Part shown: positions 17,531 to 27,786 of the stretch, one piece after another | How positions within the stretch are numbered: the stretch's first letter is position 1 | Layout of the letters: every line of letters starts with the position of its first letter | NCBI GenBank assembly: GCA_964489955.1 | Contig: CAZBAV010000002.1 | Span: forward strand, 62,001 to 126,000 | DNA length: 64,000 nucleotides | Reading direction: 5' to 3' | From: Leadbetterella sp964489955 | GTDB taxonomy: Bacteria; Bacteroidota; Bacteroidia; Cytophagales; Spirosomataceae | The notes under the pieces: generated by a model | What the model was told of the DNA's origin: nothing | Seen by the model: only the letters and a program-made list of their open reading frames with translations | Databases searched by the model: none | Made by a program: the position numbers and the translations under genes

Positions 17531-18556
17531 TTTTTAAGAGGTTATATTTTGTTTACATTCGCTTAAGTAATAACTAAATTTAGTATTTCTCCTTTATTAT
17601 CAAATGGAGCTGAAATCCGTCAAAGTAGTGGGGACGCCTAGTTCCATTGTAAACTTGTGTACTTCTGCAATTCCTTTAAAAACTTTATTCCTTTTAAGAC
17701 GTTTGTTTTAACATATTCGAATACTAGTATTTTTAGTCTCGGGTGTCGTCACAGTTTTTAATCGAATTCAGGTTATTAAACTAACTGGGCTTTCTTCTGC
17801 CTAGTTAAATGTAGCATGCGAGAAACAGCTTTTTTCTATTGTATGTAATTTAAAGACGGCTTCTTTTCATACTTAAATTACTTCACTGAGCAACTTCTAG
17901 CAAGTCTAGTAGTAGACTTAGCCTCCTTAGTTTTTAGTTATTACAAATCGTATCCTTAAGATTTTCTATACTGGTACTATTTGGATATTATTTATAAATA
18001 TGCTGCAAATCTCATTAAAAAATTAAAATTCTATTGATTATTAAAATGTCAATACATTATGTTTGAAATATAAATATTTTAAGTATTTAATTTCGATAAT
18101 ATACTAATAATTTATATTATATTTTGTCGTTAAGAATTTCGTTTTAGTCTATTATACTGCACAGATTCTTTTAAAAATGAAGCACTAAAGCTTAAAAATA
18201 TAGCAATAGACAGCGGTTTAAGATTACACAGACCAGGATGTTGTGGTAGTCCTATTGAAATACAAGCTGGTTTAATAATTTTTGCCAAAAAATTGTATTT
18301 TATTAATATGATTTTTTAATAATCTAGTTTTTTTTTCTGAGACTGAAGGAATTTTTACAATACTCTACTAAATTAATAGACTTTTGTATTACGTTTGAAT
18401 ATCTTATTGAATTAAGAACCTTTAACTAAATAATAATTACCAATGAAAAGAACCCGTATTCAAATCTCCAATTATTGGTGTTGACATTCCTTGTCAGTAA
18501 ACCAACTGGTGCGTCTAGCACCAACCCGTAATTTCTAACTCTTTTAACTCTTAATT
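17531..18556. other. AT-rich gap between the transposase remnant and the second susC
   Basis: About 1 kb with no open frame that looks like a gene on either strand. It is very AT-rich after 17940. A small hairpin AAGTCTA/TAGACTT lies near 17905-17922. The last few hundred bases presumably hold the promoter and leader of the second susC. Part of the stretch may be decayed insertion-sequence material. Confidence 0.35.
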
Positions 18557-21500
18557 ATGAAAAAAATTGGACTAACATTTTTGTTAATCCTTGGAAGTCT
18601 TTTGTCTATATATGCCCAGTATACGCAGAAGACTTTGCAAGGGAAAGTTATTTCTACCGACGGTGACCCCTTGCCAGGAGCATCAGTTGTAGTGGTAGGA
18701 CACGGTAGAGGGGCTATAGCAAATGCCGACGGCGAGTTTACGGTAAGTGCTCCTCATAATGCCACTTATTTGCAGGTAAGTATTATAGGTTTTAAACCCA
18801 AGACCATAAATATTACCAATGCTACTACATATGAGATTGTATTGGAACTATCAGATATTAGCCTTGATGAGCTTGTAATAACTGGAGGTGGTGCCCTAGT
18901 TAAGAAGCGTGAGTTAGGTACAGCCAATACTACTATCAATAGCATACAAGTTACTCAGGGTAAGGCATCTAACTTAGCTGCTTCCTTGTCCGGAAAGGTA
19001 GCTGGACTCCAGGTAAATGCCGTAAATGGGGGGATAAATCCCAATTATAGGCTTGTACTTAGGGGGCAAAGATCTATCACTGGAAATAACCAGGCTCTGT
19101 TGGTACTGGATAACCTTATTGTTCCAAACTCTCTGCTAGGTAACTTAAACCCGGAAGATATAGAGGATATTCAAGTACTCAATGGTCCCGCGGCTGCGGC
19201 GGCTTATGGCTCGGATGCGTCTAACGGAGCTATTGTTATCACTACAAAGAGAGGAACTAAAGGGAGAAGTAAGGTAAGGTTCTCTAATACTACTACTTTT
19301 GAGAAGGTGAGTTTCTTACCCCAGCTGCAGAATAGGTTTGGTTCTGGTACTACGCCAGACGCTATTAAAACGTATAACCCATATGAAAATCAGCAATATG
19401 GTCCAAAGTTCGATGGCTCATTAGTGCAAATTGGTAAGCCATTAGAAGATGGAAGTGTCCAGACTGTACCTTATTCTGCCACCAATGATAAAAATGATTT
19501 TTGGGAAACAGGCCTTGCAAACCAAACAGACTTCTCTATTCAGTCTGGTGATGACAAGTCTTCTTATTATATAGCTGCACAATATTTTAAGCAAAAATCT
19601 ACTGTTCCTAAAGACGAATACGAGAGGATATCTGTAAGAGCTAACGGTTCTAGGCAGGTGTATAGAAACCTTAAAGTAGACTATGGTGCTAACTACATCC
19701 AGAATGATTACGACCAGACCTCTGTAACGAGTAGTATGTACAACGAGATTCTTCAAACTCCTGCACATATTCCTCTAACAAGTTATAGTAATTGGAAAAA
19801 TGACCCGTATTCTAATCCAAACGGATATTATAATGAGTATTACGATAACCCGTATTTCTCTATAGATAACTGGAGAAACACCACTGGGAATACGTATTTC
19901 CAGGGGAACTTAGCACTTGTTTATAACCCAATAAGGAAAGTTACTCTAACGTATAGAGCGGGTATAAGTAGCTCTAACGCTAGTAGTAAAAATACAGTTA
20001 ATAAGTTCACTTTCACTGATTACACTAAATCTATATCTGGTAGTGCAAAAACAGATGTGGCAGGTAGTATAGGCGATAGCCAATCAAAATCATCGCAGTT
20101 AGTAACAGAGTTAATTGCAGAATATAGAACTAATATCACTAAAGACTTGGAGTTTTATGTATTAGGAGGTGGATACTTAAGATCAAATAGTTCTAGCGGG
20201 ACTTCCATTAGTTCTACGGGTTTGGTTATTGCAGATTTTTTTAATGTGAGCAACACCCAAAATAATTATGGAGGTAGTGCTTCTATTTCAGAATCAAGGC
20301 AAGTAGCATTAAGAGGAGAAGTTAAACTAGGTTTTAGAGACTACCTTTTTCTACATGTTACAGGAAGAAATGACTGGTCTTCTGTATTGGAGAAATCAAA
20401 CAGGTCATTCTTTTATCCATCTGCTACATTATCATTTGTTATTACCGATGCGTTTCCAAATTTGAAATCTCCAAATGGACTGAGCTTATTGAAAATTAGA
20501 GGAGCTTATGCCTATGTTGGTAATGTGAACTTAGGAGCCTATGCACTTAATACTACTTTTGCTCAAGCTGCGGGATATCCTTACGGTGGAAATGCCGGTT
20601 TTTCTGTAGGAGGAACACTTGTAGCCCAAAATCTTAAGCCGGAAATAACCAAAGGACCTGAATTTGGATTTGACTTTGCTGCTTACCAAAGCAAAATTTC
20701 AGGGGGAGTTACCTATTACAAAACCAATACGTTTAACCAGACTTTAACTACAAGTATTTCGCAAGCTTCTGGTTATAGTTCGCTAAGGATGAACGTGGGA
20801 GAGGTTAGTAATGTGGGTTTAGAGACGTTTTTGAAGTATAATGTTTTACAAACTAAATCGGGCCTGACTGTTAACCTGGGAGCTAATTATGCATATAATA
20901 GAAACAAGGTGCTTTCTATCTCTGATGAGTCTAATACTCTTAACCTGTCAAGTGGTGGTGGAGGTTTAGTAGTGGCAGAAGTGGGACAACCTTTCCCGCT
21001 CATTAAAACTACTAATTATGCCCGTGATGACCAAGGCAGGATTATAGTAAACCGTAACTCAGGTTTCCCTTCTTTCGATGGTTCCTATACAGTTAAGGGT
21101 GTTTCTAACCCGCCACATATTCTTGGTGCAGACCTGGAAATATTGTACAAAGGTATTCGTTTCTCAACCCTGTTTGAGTATCGTGGAGGAAACTATACAC
21201 TTAACACAGGCTCTGTTGGTTTTGATTTTGCTGGTTCAGGAATTAGAACGGCATGGTATAATAGAGAGCGTTTTGTGGTACCTAATTCTTCTTATTGGGA
21301 TGATGAGTTAAATGCTTATGTAGCAAATACTGACGTAAGTGTGAGGTCTGGAGGAGCGGATTTCTGGACAGATGCAACTAGAAATAGAGGAGTTGGTGAG
21401 AACTACGTATACTCAGCAGCGTTTTGGAAGCTTAGAGAAGCTGTAATTTCTTATGAAATTCCTGTAAGAAAACTTAGTAAGGGTAAAGTACAAAGTGCTA

Positions 21501-21670
21501 CAGTGAGTGCACAAGGAAGAAACCTATTTATATGGGTACCTAAAACTAATATATACTCAGATCCAGAGTATAGTGCAGCAGGTTCTGGTAGTAATGCGGT
21601 AGGATTTAATAGCCTTGCCCAAACACCTCCTGCCAGATACTTTGGGGGTACTTTAACCGTAATTTTTTAA
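18557..21670 (+). CDS. SusC/RagA-family TonB-dependent outer-membrane transporter (locus 2)
   Basis: 1037 residues. The signal peptide ends near LSIYAQ, followed by a carboxypeptidase-regulatory-like domain (VISTDGDPLPGASVVVVG), a TonB-box-like LDELVITGGG near residue 105, a plug with LNGPAAAAAYGSDASNGAIVI, and a barrel ending in GGTLTVIF. It differs clearly from the locus 1 protein, so the two are not a recent duplication. The susD gene starts 5 bases after its stop and a DUF1735 lipoprotein gene follows, forming a three-gene uptake operon. The substrate is unknown because no hydrolase is nearby. Confidence 0.95.
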   Translation: MKKIGLTFLLILGSLLSIYAQYTQKTLQGKVISTDGDPLPGASVVVVGHGRGAIANADGEFTVSAPHNATYLQVSIIGFKPKTINITNATTYEIVLELSDISLDELVITGGGALVKKRELGTANTTINSIQVTQGKASNLAASLSGKVAGLQVNAVNGGINPNYRLVLRGQRSITGNNQALLVLDNLIVPNSLLGNLNPEDIEDIQVLNGPAAAAAYGSDASNGAIVITTKRGTKGRSKVRFSNTTTFEKVSFLPQLQNRFGSGTTPDAIKTYNPYENQQYGPKFDGSLVQIGKPLEDGSVQTVPYSATNDKNDFWETGLANQTDFSIQSGDDKSSYYIAAQYFKQKSTVPKDEYERISVRANGSRQVYRNLKVDYGANYIQNDYDQTSVTSSMYNEILQTPAHIPLTSYSNWKNDPYSNPNGYYNEYYDNPYFSIDNWRNTTGNTYFQGNLALVYNPIRKVTLTYRAGISSSNASSKNTVNKFTFTDYTKSISGSAKTDVAGSIGDSQSKSSQLVTELIAEYRTNITKDLEFYVLGGGYLRSNSSSGTSISSTGLVIADFFNVSNTQNNYGGSASISESRQVALRGEVKLGFRDYLFLHVTGRNDWSSVLEKSNRSFFYPSATLSFVITDAFPNLKSPNGLSLLKIRGAYAYVGNVNLGAYALNTTFAQAAGYPYGGNAGFSVGGTLVAQNLKPEITKGPEFGFDFAAYQSKISGGVTYYKTNTFNQTLTTSISQASGYSSLRMNVGEVSNVGLETFLKYNVLQTKSGLTVNLGANYAYNRNKVLSISDESNTLNLSSGGGGLVVAEVGQPFPLIKTTNYARDDQGRIIVNRNSGFPSFDGSYTVKGVSNPPHILGADLEILYKGIRFSTLFEYRGGNYTLNTGSVGFDFAGSGIRTAWYNRERFVVPNSSYWDDELNAYVANTDVSVRSGGADFWTDATRNRGVGENYVYSAAFWKLREAVISYEIPVRKLSKGKVQSATVSAQGRNLFIWVPKTNIYSDPEYSAAGSGSNAVGFNSLAQTPPARYFGGTLTVIF

Positions 21671-21675
21671 TTGAG

Positions 21676-23250
21676 ATGAGCATGAAAAAGATACAAATAC
21701 TAATTTTATTTACAGTTGTTAGCTTTGGGCTTATATCCTGCAATGATTTTCTGGATGTGAATGATAATCCCAATGCCGCCACCCAGGTAGAGCCAGAATT
21801 AATACTTCCTACAGCAATCGTACGGTCGGCTTCGCTTACAGTTAGCTATAACACATATGGTGCCAGCTTAGTAGGTTATATTGCAAATGCAGGTGGTTTT
21901 TCGGGTTTTGGGTCGCTTTTGAACTACAACTTTACTCCCGGCACTTTTTCTCAATGGGGGACTGCCTATGATAATATTTTGGATTTGGAATACGTAATCC
22001 AAGGGTCAAGGGGAAACAACAACCTGGCACTTTTTTATGGTACAGCCAAAATTCTTACAGGATTTGAGTTCTTGAGGATTGTTGACCAGCATGGAGATAT
22101 TCCTTATTCAGAAGCTCTTAAGGGTAGAGATAATGTAGCTCCTAAATACGATAGAGCACAAGATGTTTACGTAGGCATCATTAATACTATTGACGAAGGC
22201 TTAGCAGCAATAAATGCAGCAAACCTTCCGAAACAATTGAATTCTGCAGCAGATCCATTGTTTCAAGGTAACATAGCTCAGTGGAAGAGATTTGCCAATA
22301 CAGTAAAACTACGTGTTTTGATTAGAATTTCTGGAGATGCAGAATTGGCAAGTTTTGTTAGAGAGAAATTCACTAGTCTTGAAAAAGATTTCTTAACAGA
22401 AGACGCGGTAGTTAATCCGGGTTATGTAAGAGATAGGCCTAACCCTACTTGGTCTACTTGGGGATATGCTGTAAACGGAAATGTGGCCACTTCTTCCAGA
22501 GTACCAACATTCTATGCCTATGGTTTCTATGACGGGAATAAACTTTTGGATCAGGGCAGAGGAGCTGTCATATTTAATGATTTTGGCAACACTGCAAGGC
22601 CAACACCTCTTAATCAGTTAGGAATAGAACAAAACAATCCTGCTATTAGGGCTGGCTATTCACCTTGGTATACTGGTATCAGAGCGAGTGCATCAAGTAT
22701 TACAGATGCCCAGGGAATTGTGAAAGGACCTACGCAGGGGCAGCCGATATTTTTAGCTGCAGAGTCTTATTTTCTACAAGCGGAAGCTAGATTGAAAGGT
22801 TTCTTAACGGGTGATGTAAAGACAAGTTTTAACAGTGGAATAACGGCTTCGTTTAGGTATTTGTTTAAAGATGTTAATGGAACAGTACCTAGTACAATAA
22901 CCGCTGCTGTAAACAAGTATCACGCAGATAACAATACATCGCATTTGGTTAATTTTGAATTGGCCACTTCAGATGAACAAAAATTGGAGGCGGTGATTAC
23001 CCAAAAGTATATTGCTTTTAACCATATTAATGGAGACGAGGCTTGGAATGATTACAGAAGAACGCATTACCCTAAAACTATTCCAAATGGCGGTAGATAC
23101 TTGGATATTGCGTCTACAACTTCTAACTCTACCAGACCCGATAGGCTGCCAACTATACTGAAGTATCCTCAAAGTGAGTATGATTACAATGCTTCTAATG
23201 TGAAGGACCTCGACCAGTTTTCTGATTTATTGTTTTGGGCTAAGAAATAA
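21676..23250 (+). CDS. SusD/RagB-family lipoprotein (locus 2)
   Basis: 524 residues with lipoprotein acceptor cysteine in GLISCNDFLDV (about residue 22). FLDVNDNPNAATQVEPELILPTA and VDQHGDIPYSEALKGRDNVAP are hallmark SusD-like_2 blocks. It is the surface lid and binding protein for the SusC transporter just upstream (5-base gap). The start could be the ATG at 21676 or the one two codons later (MKKIQI); the difference does not affect the signal peptide. Confidence 0.93.
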   Translation: MSMKKIQILILFTVVSFGLISCNDFLDVNDNPNAATQVEPELILPTAIVRSASLTVSYNTYGASLVGYIANAGGFSGFGSLLNYNFTPGTFSQWGTAYDNILDLEYVIQGSRGNNNLALFYGTAKILTGFEFLRIVDQHGDIPYSEALKGRDNVAPKYDRAQDVYVGIINTIDEGLAAINAANLPKQLNSAADPLFQGNIAQWKRFANTVKLRVLIRISGDAELASFVREKFTSLEKDFLTEDAVVNPGYVRDRPNPTWSTWGYAVNGNVATSSRVPTFYAYGFYDGNKLLDQGRGAVIFNDFGNTARPTPLNQLGIEQNNPAIRAGYSPWYTGIRASASSITDAQGIVKGPTQGQPIFLAAESYFLQAEARLKGFLTGDVKTSFNSGITASFRYLFKDVNGTVPSTITAAVNKYHADNNTSHLVNFELATSDEQKLEAVITQKYIAFNHINGDEAWNDYRRTHYPKTIPNGGRYLDIASTTSNSTRPDRLPTILKYPQSEYDYNASNVKDLDQFSDLLFWAKK

Positions 23251-23258
23251 TTATTTAT

Positions 23259-24164
23259 ATGAAAAATTTAATTAAAATATTTGCGGGTTTATTCACCCTT
23301 TTCACTGCAACTTCGTGTCTAGATGATGAACCATATGCACTAGACCCTGCTGCGGGCCATAATGTAGTAGAGTTTTACAATGTTACGGCTCCTGTATCCG
23401 GTTATAATGATAAATACCTGGTTTACCAACCTGTTACTCTTGAGAGTGTTCCTGAAGCCGAATTTACTATTGGGGTGAATTGGGCTGGGCCGGAAGAGTT
23501 TGCTCCCCAAGATATAGTGGTGCAATTAGAAGCGAACAATACAGCTGTTACAGAGCTTGGCTACGCTCCGCTTGCTTCTAACCTTTATGACTTACCTACT
23601 TCAGTAACTATAAAAAAAGGGGAAACCTTCACTTTGTTTAAAGTGAAAGTGAGACCAAGTAGTTTTAATGGGGATTTAAGAAACGCACTTGGTATTACTA
23701 TTAAATCTTCTAGCCATGGGGTAGTGAGCAAAAATATCGGCACTGCGATATTTAGTTTACCAGTAAAAAATCCATATGATGGAGTATACAAAATAAATTC
23801 TGGTTATGTATTGAGGTTTTCAGACCCTACTAATCCTACTGTGAATGATGCTTTAAATGGTTCACTGGCTGGGCAGCCTAATCTATCCTTGGTAACTATT
23901 AGCTCAAATACTGTAGAAATTAGTGGTATTACCTGGGCTTCTGGTGGTGGAGTAGCAGGTATTAACAACTTGCGGGCCACTATTGATCCGGTTACAAATT
24001 TGGTTACGATGTCTGCCGTGGGAAATGCTACTTTAAAGAACCGTGTAGGTTTTGAAAACAAGTATGATCCGGCTACGAAAACCTTAACTCTGAACTTCGA
24101 CTGGAACCAAACTTCCACTAAGCGAGAAATGGGTTACGTGATCCAGTGGATTTCCAATAGGTAA
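23259..24164 (+). CDS. DUF1735-type surface lipoprotein
   Basis: 301 residues with a lipoprotein signal (cysteine in ATSCLDDE, about residue 20). Residues about 30-165 resemble the BT_3987-like N-terminal DUF1735 domain, an Ig-like fold found in surface glycan- or protein-binding lipoproteins beside SusCD pairs. The C-terminal half, from NPYDGVYKINSGY on, is a beta-rich domain ending in GYVIQWISNR. It lies 8 bases after susD and ends with a strong terminator, so it is the third gene of this operon. I infer a role as an accessory surface binding protein. Confidence 0.8.
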   Translation: MKNLIKIFAGLFTLFTATSCLDDEPYALDPAAGHNVVEFYNVTAPVSGYNDKYLVYQPVTLESVPEAEFTIGVNWAGPEEFAPQDIVVQLEANNTAVTELGYAPLASNLYDLPTSVTIKKGETFTLFKVKVRPSSFNGDLRNALGITIKSSSHGVVSKNIGTAIFSLPVKNPYDGVYKINSGYVLRFSDPTNPTVNDALNGSLAGQPNLSLVTISSNTVEISGITWASGGGVAGINNLRATIDPVTNLVTMSAVGNATLKNRVGFENKYDPATKTLTLNFDWNQTSTKREMGYVIQWISNR

Positions 24165-24225
24165 GTGATATTTTTGGAATAGGAAACGATTTCTAGTTTT
24201 TTTGATCTTTAAAAGATCTACTATT

Positions 24226-24262
24226 AACAGTAGCGGTAAAGCACCGCTACTGTTTTGTTTTT
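24226..24262 (+). terminator. Terminator of SusCD locus 2
   Basis: AACAGTAGCGGT (24226-24237) and ACCGCTACTGTT (24243-24254) form a perfect 12-bp stem with a five-base loop, followed by a T-rich run. Confidence 0.93.
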
Positions 24263-24461
24263 TTTAAGGTAATTGGAATAGTTGTATTATCATTTGGTGG
24301 TTCTTTTTCTTCAATTCATACTATCATAATGTATGATATACTTTGTATTTATACAATTCGTTAAAAGCAGGAGTTTGTTTCTTCTTTATGGAACATAAAT
24401 TGCGAAGTTCCGTATAATAGGTTTGGGAATAGATTGTGGATGTGGTGGATTATGTATAGCT

Positions 24462-24737
24462 ATGAAATTGAAATTTGAACAGTATTCCCGAAAGAATAGA
24501 AGTGTGTTTATACAGCAAATACATAAGTATTTTGGTCTAATTCTTTGTGGCGACAATAGTATAGATGAGAGCGGTTCTTTGCCGGGAAATGAAAACCTAC
24601 ATAGTTACAAGGAAGAAGACTTACTTGGTTTTATGTTTTGGTTTTTTACATTTAAAATAGACGTCCAGAGCTACTCTTATTATACTGATTTTTGGGCAAT
24701 TTCCAGAGAGGGGAATAATATTAGAAGTGTTTTTTAG
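24462..24737 (+). CDS. Hypothetical 91-residue protein (doubtful)
   Basis: An open frame from the ATG at 24462, beginning MKLKFEQYSRKNRSVFIQQI and ending in GNNIRSVF. The composition is mixed and plausible for a soluble protein, with an aromatic stretch FMFWFFTF near residue 52. No family was recognised. It overlaps the corA stop codon by 4 bases on the opposite strand. It may be a real small gene or chance; a longer reading from a TTG at 24423 is less likely. Confidence 0.3.
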   Translation: MKLKFEQYSRKNRSVFIQQIHKYFGLILCGDNSIDESGSLPGNENLHSYKEEDLLGFMFWFFTFKIDVQSYSYYTDFWAISREGNNIRSVF

Positions 24738-25807
24738 AAGTATTTCTTCCATTTAAAATAAACCCACAGGCCTACTGCTAATAAGAACATTCCAGACATG
24801 GTGGCCTGGTAGCCATAAGGACTTTTGAGTTCGGGCATATTCTCGAAATTCATCCCATAAATGCCTACAATAAAGGTTAAAGGCATAAAAATGGCCGAAA
24901 ACACAGTTAAGGTTTTCATAACAGCGTTCATCCGGTTGCTTACTTGCGACTGGTGGTTTACTAATAGGTTGTCAATGTCATCTCTAAAAGTATCTATAGC
25001 TTCAATATTTTCTAATATGTGGTCATACACATCCTTTAGATAAAATCGGGTTTCGGGATTGGTAATGTCGTCATCCCGCAAGAGTTGGTTTACAATTTCT
25101 TTTAGCGGTGCTTGTGCTTTGCGGATAAATGCTATTTCTCGTTTTAAGTAAAACAATTTGTTTTGGTGGGTTGCTTTTGCGTTTCTTAAAATTTGGTCTG
25201 TAAGTAAATTGATGTCCTCTTCTACTTTATTTAAAATCTCGTAATAGGTGTCTACCACAATATCAATAAGTGCATACATCAAGAAATCTATGCTGCTCCT
25301 TTTGGTTTTACTGTTTTGGCGGTTTATCCGCTCAATTATTGGGTCAAAAATATTATTGTTGTCCTTTTCTTGGAAACTAATGACTGTATTACCCGAAAGT
25401 ATCAATACGATATGTTCAAATTCTAGTTCAAAATTAGATTCATTTCGGCGTGGAACTTTCACCGTAATGAAGAGAGATTTGTCATGTTCGTAAAAGTCTA
25501 TTTTGGCCTTTTGTGTAGTATTTAAGATATCTTCTACCATTAATGGATGGATGCTGTACTGTTGGGCTATTTCTCTTACAGTATCTAAATCATGTAGTCC
25601 TTCTATATCTATCCAGTTGTTTTTTTCAGGGTCTACTATTTTCGGCAAGTGGCTCGCCTTTACATGTGTTTTTACAGTTACCAGCTCAGATGTGTAAGTC
25701 AAAACACGGATTTCTGCTTTACCACTTACATCCCGGCCTATGTACTTGTATGAACCAGGAGAACTAAATGCGTGGTGTTTTGGTAGTTTAGATCGGGATG
25801 AAGCCAT
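24734..25807 (-). CDS. corA: CorA-family magnesium/cobalt transporter
   Basis: 357 residues. A long cytoplasmic N-terminal domain with coiled helices precedes two C-terminal membrane segments; the first ends in IVGIYGMNFENMPEL, which contains the invariant YGMNF selectivity motif of CorA. The C-terminus is basic (YFKWKKYF). It forms a pentameric Mg2+ (or Co2+/Ni2+) channel in the inner membrane. Its ATG follows the helicase stop codon directly (TAA then ATG with no gap), so the two are cotranscribed and probably translationally coupled. Confidence 0.95.
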   Translation of the reverse strand: MASSRSKLPKHHAFSSPGSYKYIGRDVSGKAEIRVLTYTSELVTVKTHVKASHLPKIVDPEKNNWIDIEGLHDLDTVREIAQQYSIHPLMVEDILNTTQKAKIDFYEHDKSLFITVKVPRRNESNFELEFEHIVLILSGNTVISFQEKDNNNIFDPIIERINRQNSKTKRSSIDFLMYALIDIVVDTYYEILNKVEEDINLLTDQILRNAKATHQNKLFYLKREIAFIRKAQAPLKEIVNQLLRDDDITNPETRFYLKDVYDHILENIEAIDTFRDDIDNLLVNHQSQVSNRMNAVMKTLTVFSAIFMPLTFIVGIYGMNFENMPELKSPYGYQATMSGMFLLAVGLWVYFKWKKYF

Positions 25808-27211
25808 TTATGCGAAATATTTTTCTGGAAAGTTAATCAAAAAAACTTCTTTCATACCTCTGGTTATGGCAGTATATAGCCACCGAATGAAGTCATGCAT
25901 CTGTTCTTCGTCTTTTAAGTAGAAGTTATCTACAAAGACAGCATCCCATTGTCCCCCTTGGGACTTATGGCAAGTAAGGGCATAGGCAAATTTTACTTGC
26001 AGGGCGTTCATATATTTATCTTCCCTTATAAGCTTAGAACGTTCTTTTTTTGTTTTTACCCATTGATAGTCTTGCAGTACATTTTCGTACAGTTTCTGAT
26101 TTTGCTCCTGTGATAGATTTGGGCTGTCAGAATAGAGCGTGTCTAAGATTATAAGAGTATCTATTTCTGGATCATCTGGGTAGTCTGCTAGCTGTAACGT
26201 AACATGTTGGAAACGAAAACCGTGCATTTCTTCTTCCCGTCCCAGTCTTTTAACTTTTACAAAGTCTCCATTGGCAATAAATCCTGCAGTATGTTCTTCT
26301 GATAGGGTATTGTAATTGTTTTTTACTACCATTAGCATATCTCCATTGTCTATTTCTGCTTCGGAGTAATGTATACTGTGGCGTATTAGGCGATTATACA
26401 AAACCGCATTCTTGTTAGACTGTGTAATTACTATCGTATTTTCTTGCCCGTATTTGTAGTAGGCATACCGTAAGCCATCCTCTATACGTTCGCTGGTCAT
26501 CCTAAAAAAGTCCTTAAAACCTTTTGTTATCAGCTGCAACTTGATTTCTTCCTCAAGCAAGAGTTGGCGGAGAGCTGTAGCATTTTGTAATATACCAGAG
26601 CCTTCCTGCTGTCGCATAACTTCGGTAAGGGTAGTGCTAAATACCTTTGCATGGTAATATCCTTCTATATGACCTACATCTAATGCAGGACTAAGCGGAA
26701 GGTTAACGGGAGGTAGCTGGGCTTCGTCTCCAATAAATAAGAGTTTATTGTCTTTTCCTTGGAATACATAGTTCACAAGATCCCTTAATAAACCATTATT
26801 GCCCATTTCACGCATTTCAGAAATCATAGATGCCTCATCTACGATGTACACCGTTTCTTCTTCTTTGTTTTTTTGGAGTTGGAAGCTTAGGCTGGCTGAA
26901 GAGGGATCTTCTTTTTGGATATAAATTTTTCGGTGAATAGTAGAAGCAAATTTGCCGGTATAATTCGCCATTACCTTAGCTGCACGACCCGTGGGAGCCA
27001 TAAGGACAGAATTAAAGCCAACTGCTGGCAGAGCTTTTATAAAAGCCCCCAAAATACTGGTTTTACCTGTACCTGCATAACCTTTTAGGATAAACACACT
27101 TCTTTCTGACTCATCATCCATAAAACGGTCTAATTGTTTAAATAGCCGCTTTTGCCCCTCCGTTGGAGAGAGTTTAAAGTATTGTAGTATTTGAGATGAA
27201 AGAAAATCCAT
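25808..27211 (-). CDS. RecD-like/Dda-like ATP-dependent DNA helicase
   Basis: 467 residues from the ATG at 27211 (an in-frame TTG three codons earlier is less likely). The SF1B helicase motifs are in order: Walker A GYAGTGKTS near residue 48, Walker B VDEASM near 125, an FIGDEAQLPPV motif III near 160, and C-terminal LTCHKSQGGQWDAV and LYTAITRG (motifs V and VI, UvrD_C_2 domain). It probably unwinds DNA 5' to 3'. It lacks the long N-terminal region of RecD2, so Dda-like or 'AAA_30' helicase is the nearest name. It sits directly downstream of a terminator and directly upstream of corA. Confidence 0.88.
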   Translation of the reverse strand: MDFLSSQILQYFKLSPTEGQKRLFKQLDRFMDDESERSVFILKGYAGTGKTSILGAFIKALPAVGFNSVLMAPTGRAAKVMANYTGKFASTIHRKIYIQKEDPSSASLSFQLQKNKEEETVYIVDEASMISEMREMGNNGLLRDLVNYVFQGKDNKLLFIGDEAQLPPVNLPLSPALDVGHIEGYYHAKVFSTTLTEVMRQQEGSGILQNATALRQLLLEEEIKLQLITKGFKDFFRMTSERIEDGLRYAYYKYGQENTIVITQSNKNAVLYNRLIRHSIHYSEAEIDNGDMLMVVKNNYNTLSEEHTAGFIANGDFVKVKRLGREEEMHGFRFQHVTLQLADYPDDPEIDTLIILDTLYSDSPNLSQEQNQKLYENVLQDYQWVKTKKERSKLIREDKYMNALQVKFAYALTCHKSQGGQWDAVFVDNFYLKDEEQMHDFIRWLYTAITRGMKEVFLINFPEKYFA

Positions 27212-27222
27212 TAGAAACAAAA

Positions 27223-27245
27223 AAAGCCTTTACTAGAAAGGCTTT
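27223..27245 (-). terminator. Terminator between the four-pass membrane protein gene and the helicase
   Basis: AAAGCCTTT (27223-27231) and AAAGGCTTT (27237-27245) form a 9-bp stem with a five-base loop; on the minus strand it is followed by a T-run. It ends 12 bases before the helicase ATG. Confidence 0.85.
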
Positions 27246-27268
27246 TTATTATAAAAAACATAAAAATT

Positions 27269-27736
27269 TTATCTCATGTGTTTCAAATTCAGGGCATAAA
27301 GAATGCAGAATAGTATTCCGAAAAAAGCAATTCCACCTCCTGATATTGCTCCCATAATACCACCATATATAACTATTGGAGCTACTACGCCAGCTACAGT
27401 TCCTAAAACATAAACATAAAACCCTTTTTTATTAAGACCCCACATTAAAATAGCCCCTATTAGTGTAAGTATAGAGGTTATGGCAGACGCTATCCCATTA
27501 TTTTTGATTTTTTCGGGAGTGACAGCTTCACTGATAGAGCTTAACATCTTGCTTGCTACATCAGCACCTTCCTGATCTCCTAAGTCTTCTTGTACTTTCT
27601 CAAACGCTTCACCTGTAACGCCTGCAACCTGGTCAGCCGATACATAATTACTAATCCCCTGATAGATACCCCAAGCACTACCAATGAATGTTAAAATACA
27701 TAATACTGTTAAAAAGGTGGGTCTAATATTTTCCAT
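27269..27736 (-). CDS. Small four-pass membrane protein of unknown function
   Basis: 155 residues. It starts MENIRPTFLTVLCILTFIGS, a pattern (RPxFLTVLCILTFIGS) I associate with short Bacteroidota membrane proteins. Hydrophobic segments lie at about residues 8-24, 80-100, 103-122 and 128-150, with an acidic soluble loop between the first and second (EKVQEDLGDQEGADVASKML). It has its own terminator and appears monocistronic. No function can be assigned. Confidence 0.65.
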   Translation of the reverse strand: MENIRPTFLTVLCILTFIGSAWGIYQGISNYVSADQVAGVTGEAFEKVQEDLGDQEGADVASKMLSSISEAVTPEKIKNNGIASAITSILTLIGAILMWGLNKKGFYVYVLGTVAGVVAPIVIYGGIMGAISGGGIAFFGILFCILYALNLKHMR

Positions 27737-27786
27737 AGTTTTTTAATTAGAATAGTTAAAGATATTTGGGTAAATATAGGTTATTT

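Noticed and set aside
12007..21670. Two SusC genes as a recent duplication
   Set aside because: Signal peptides, TonB-box regions, plug sequences and lengths differ throughout; they share only family motifs.
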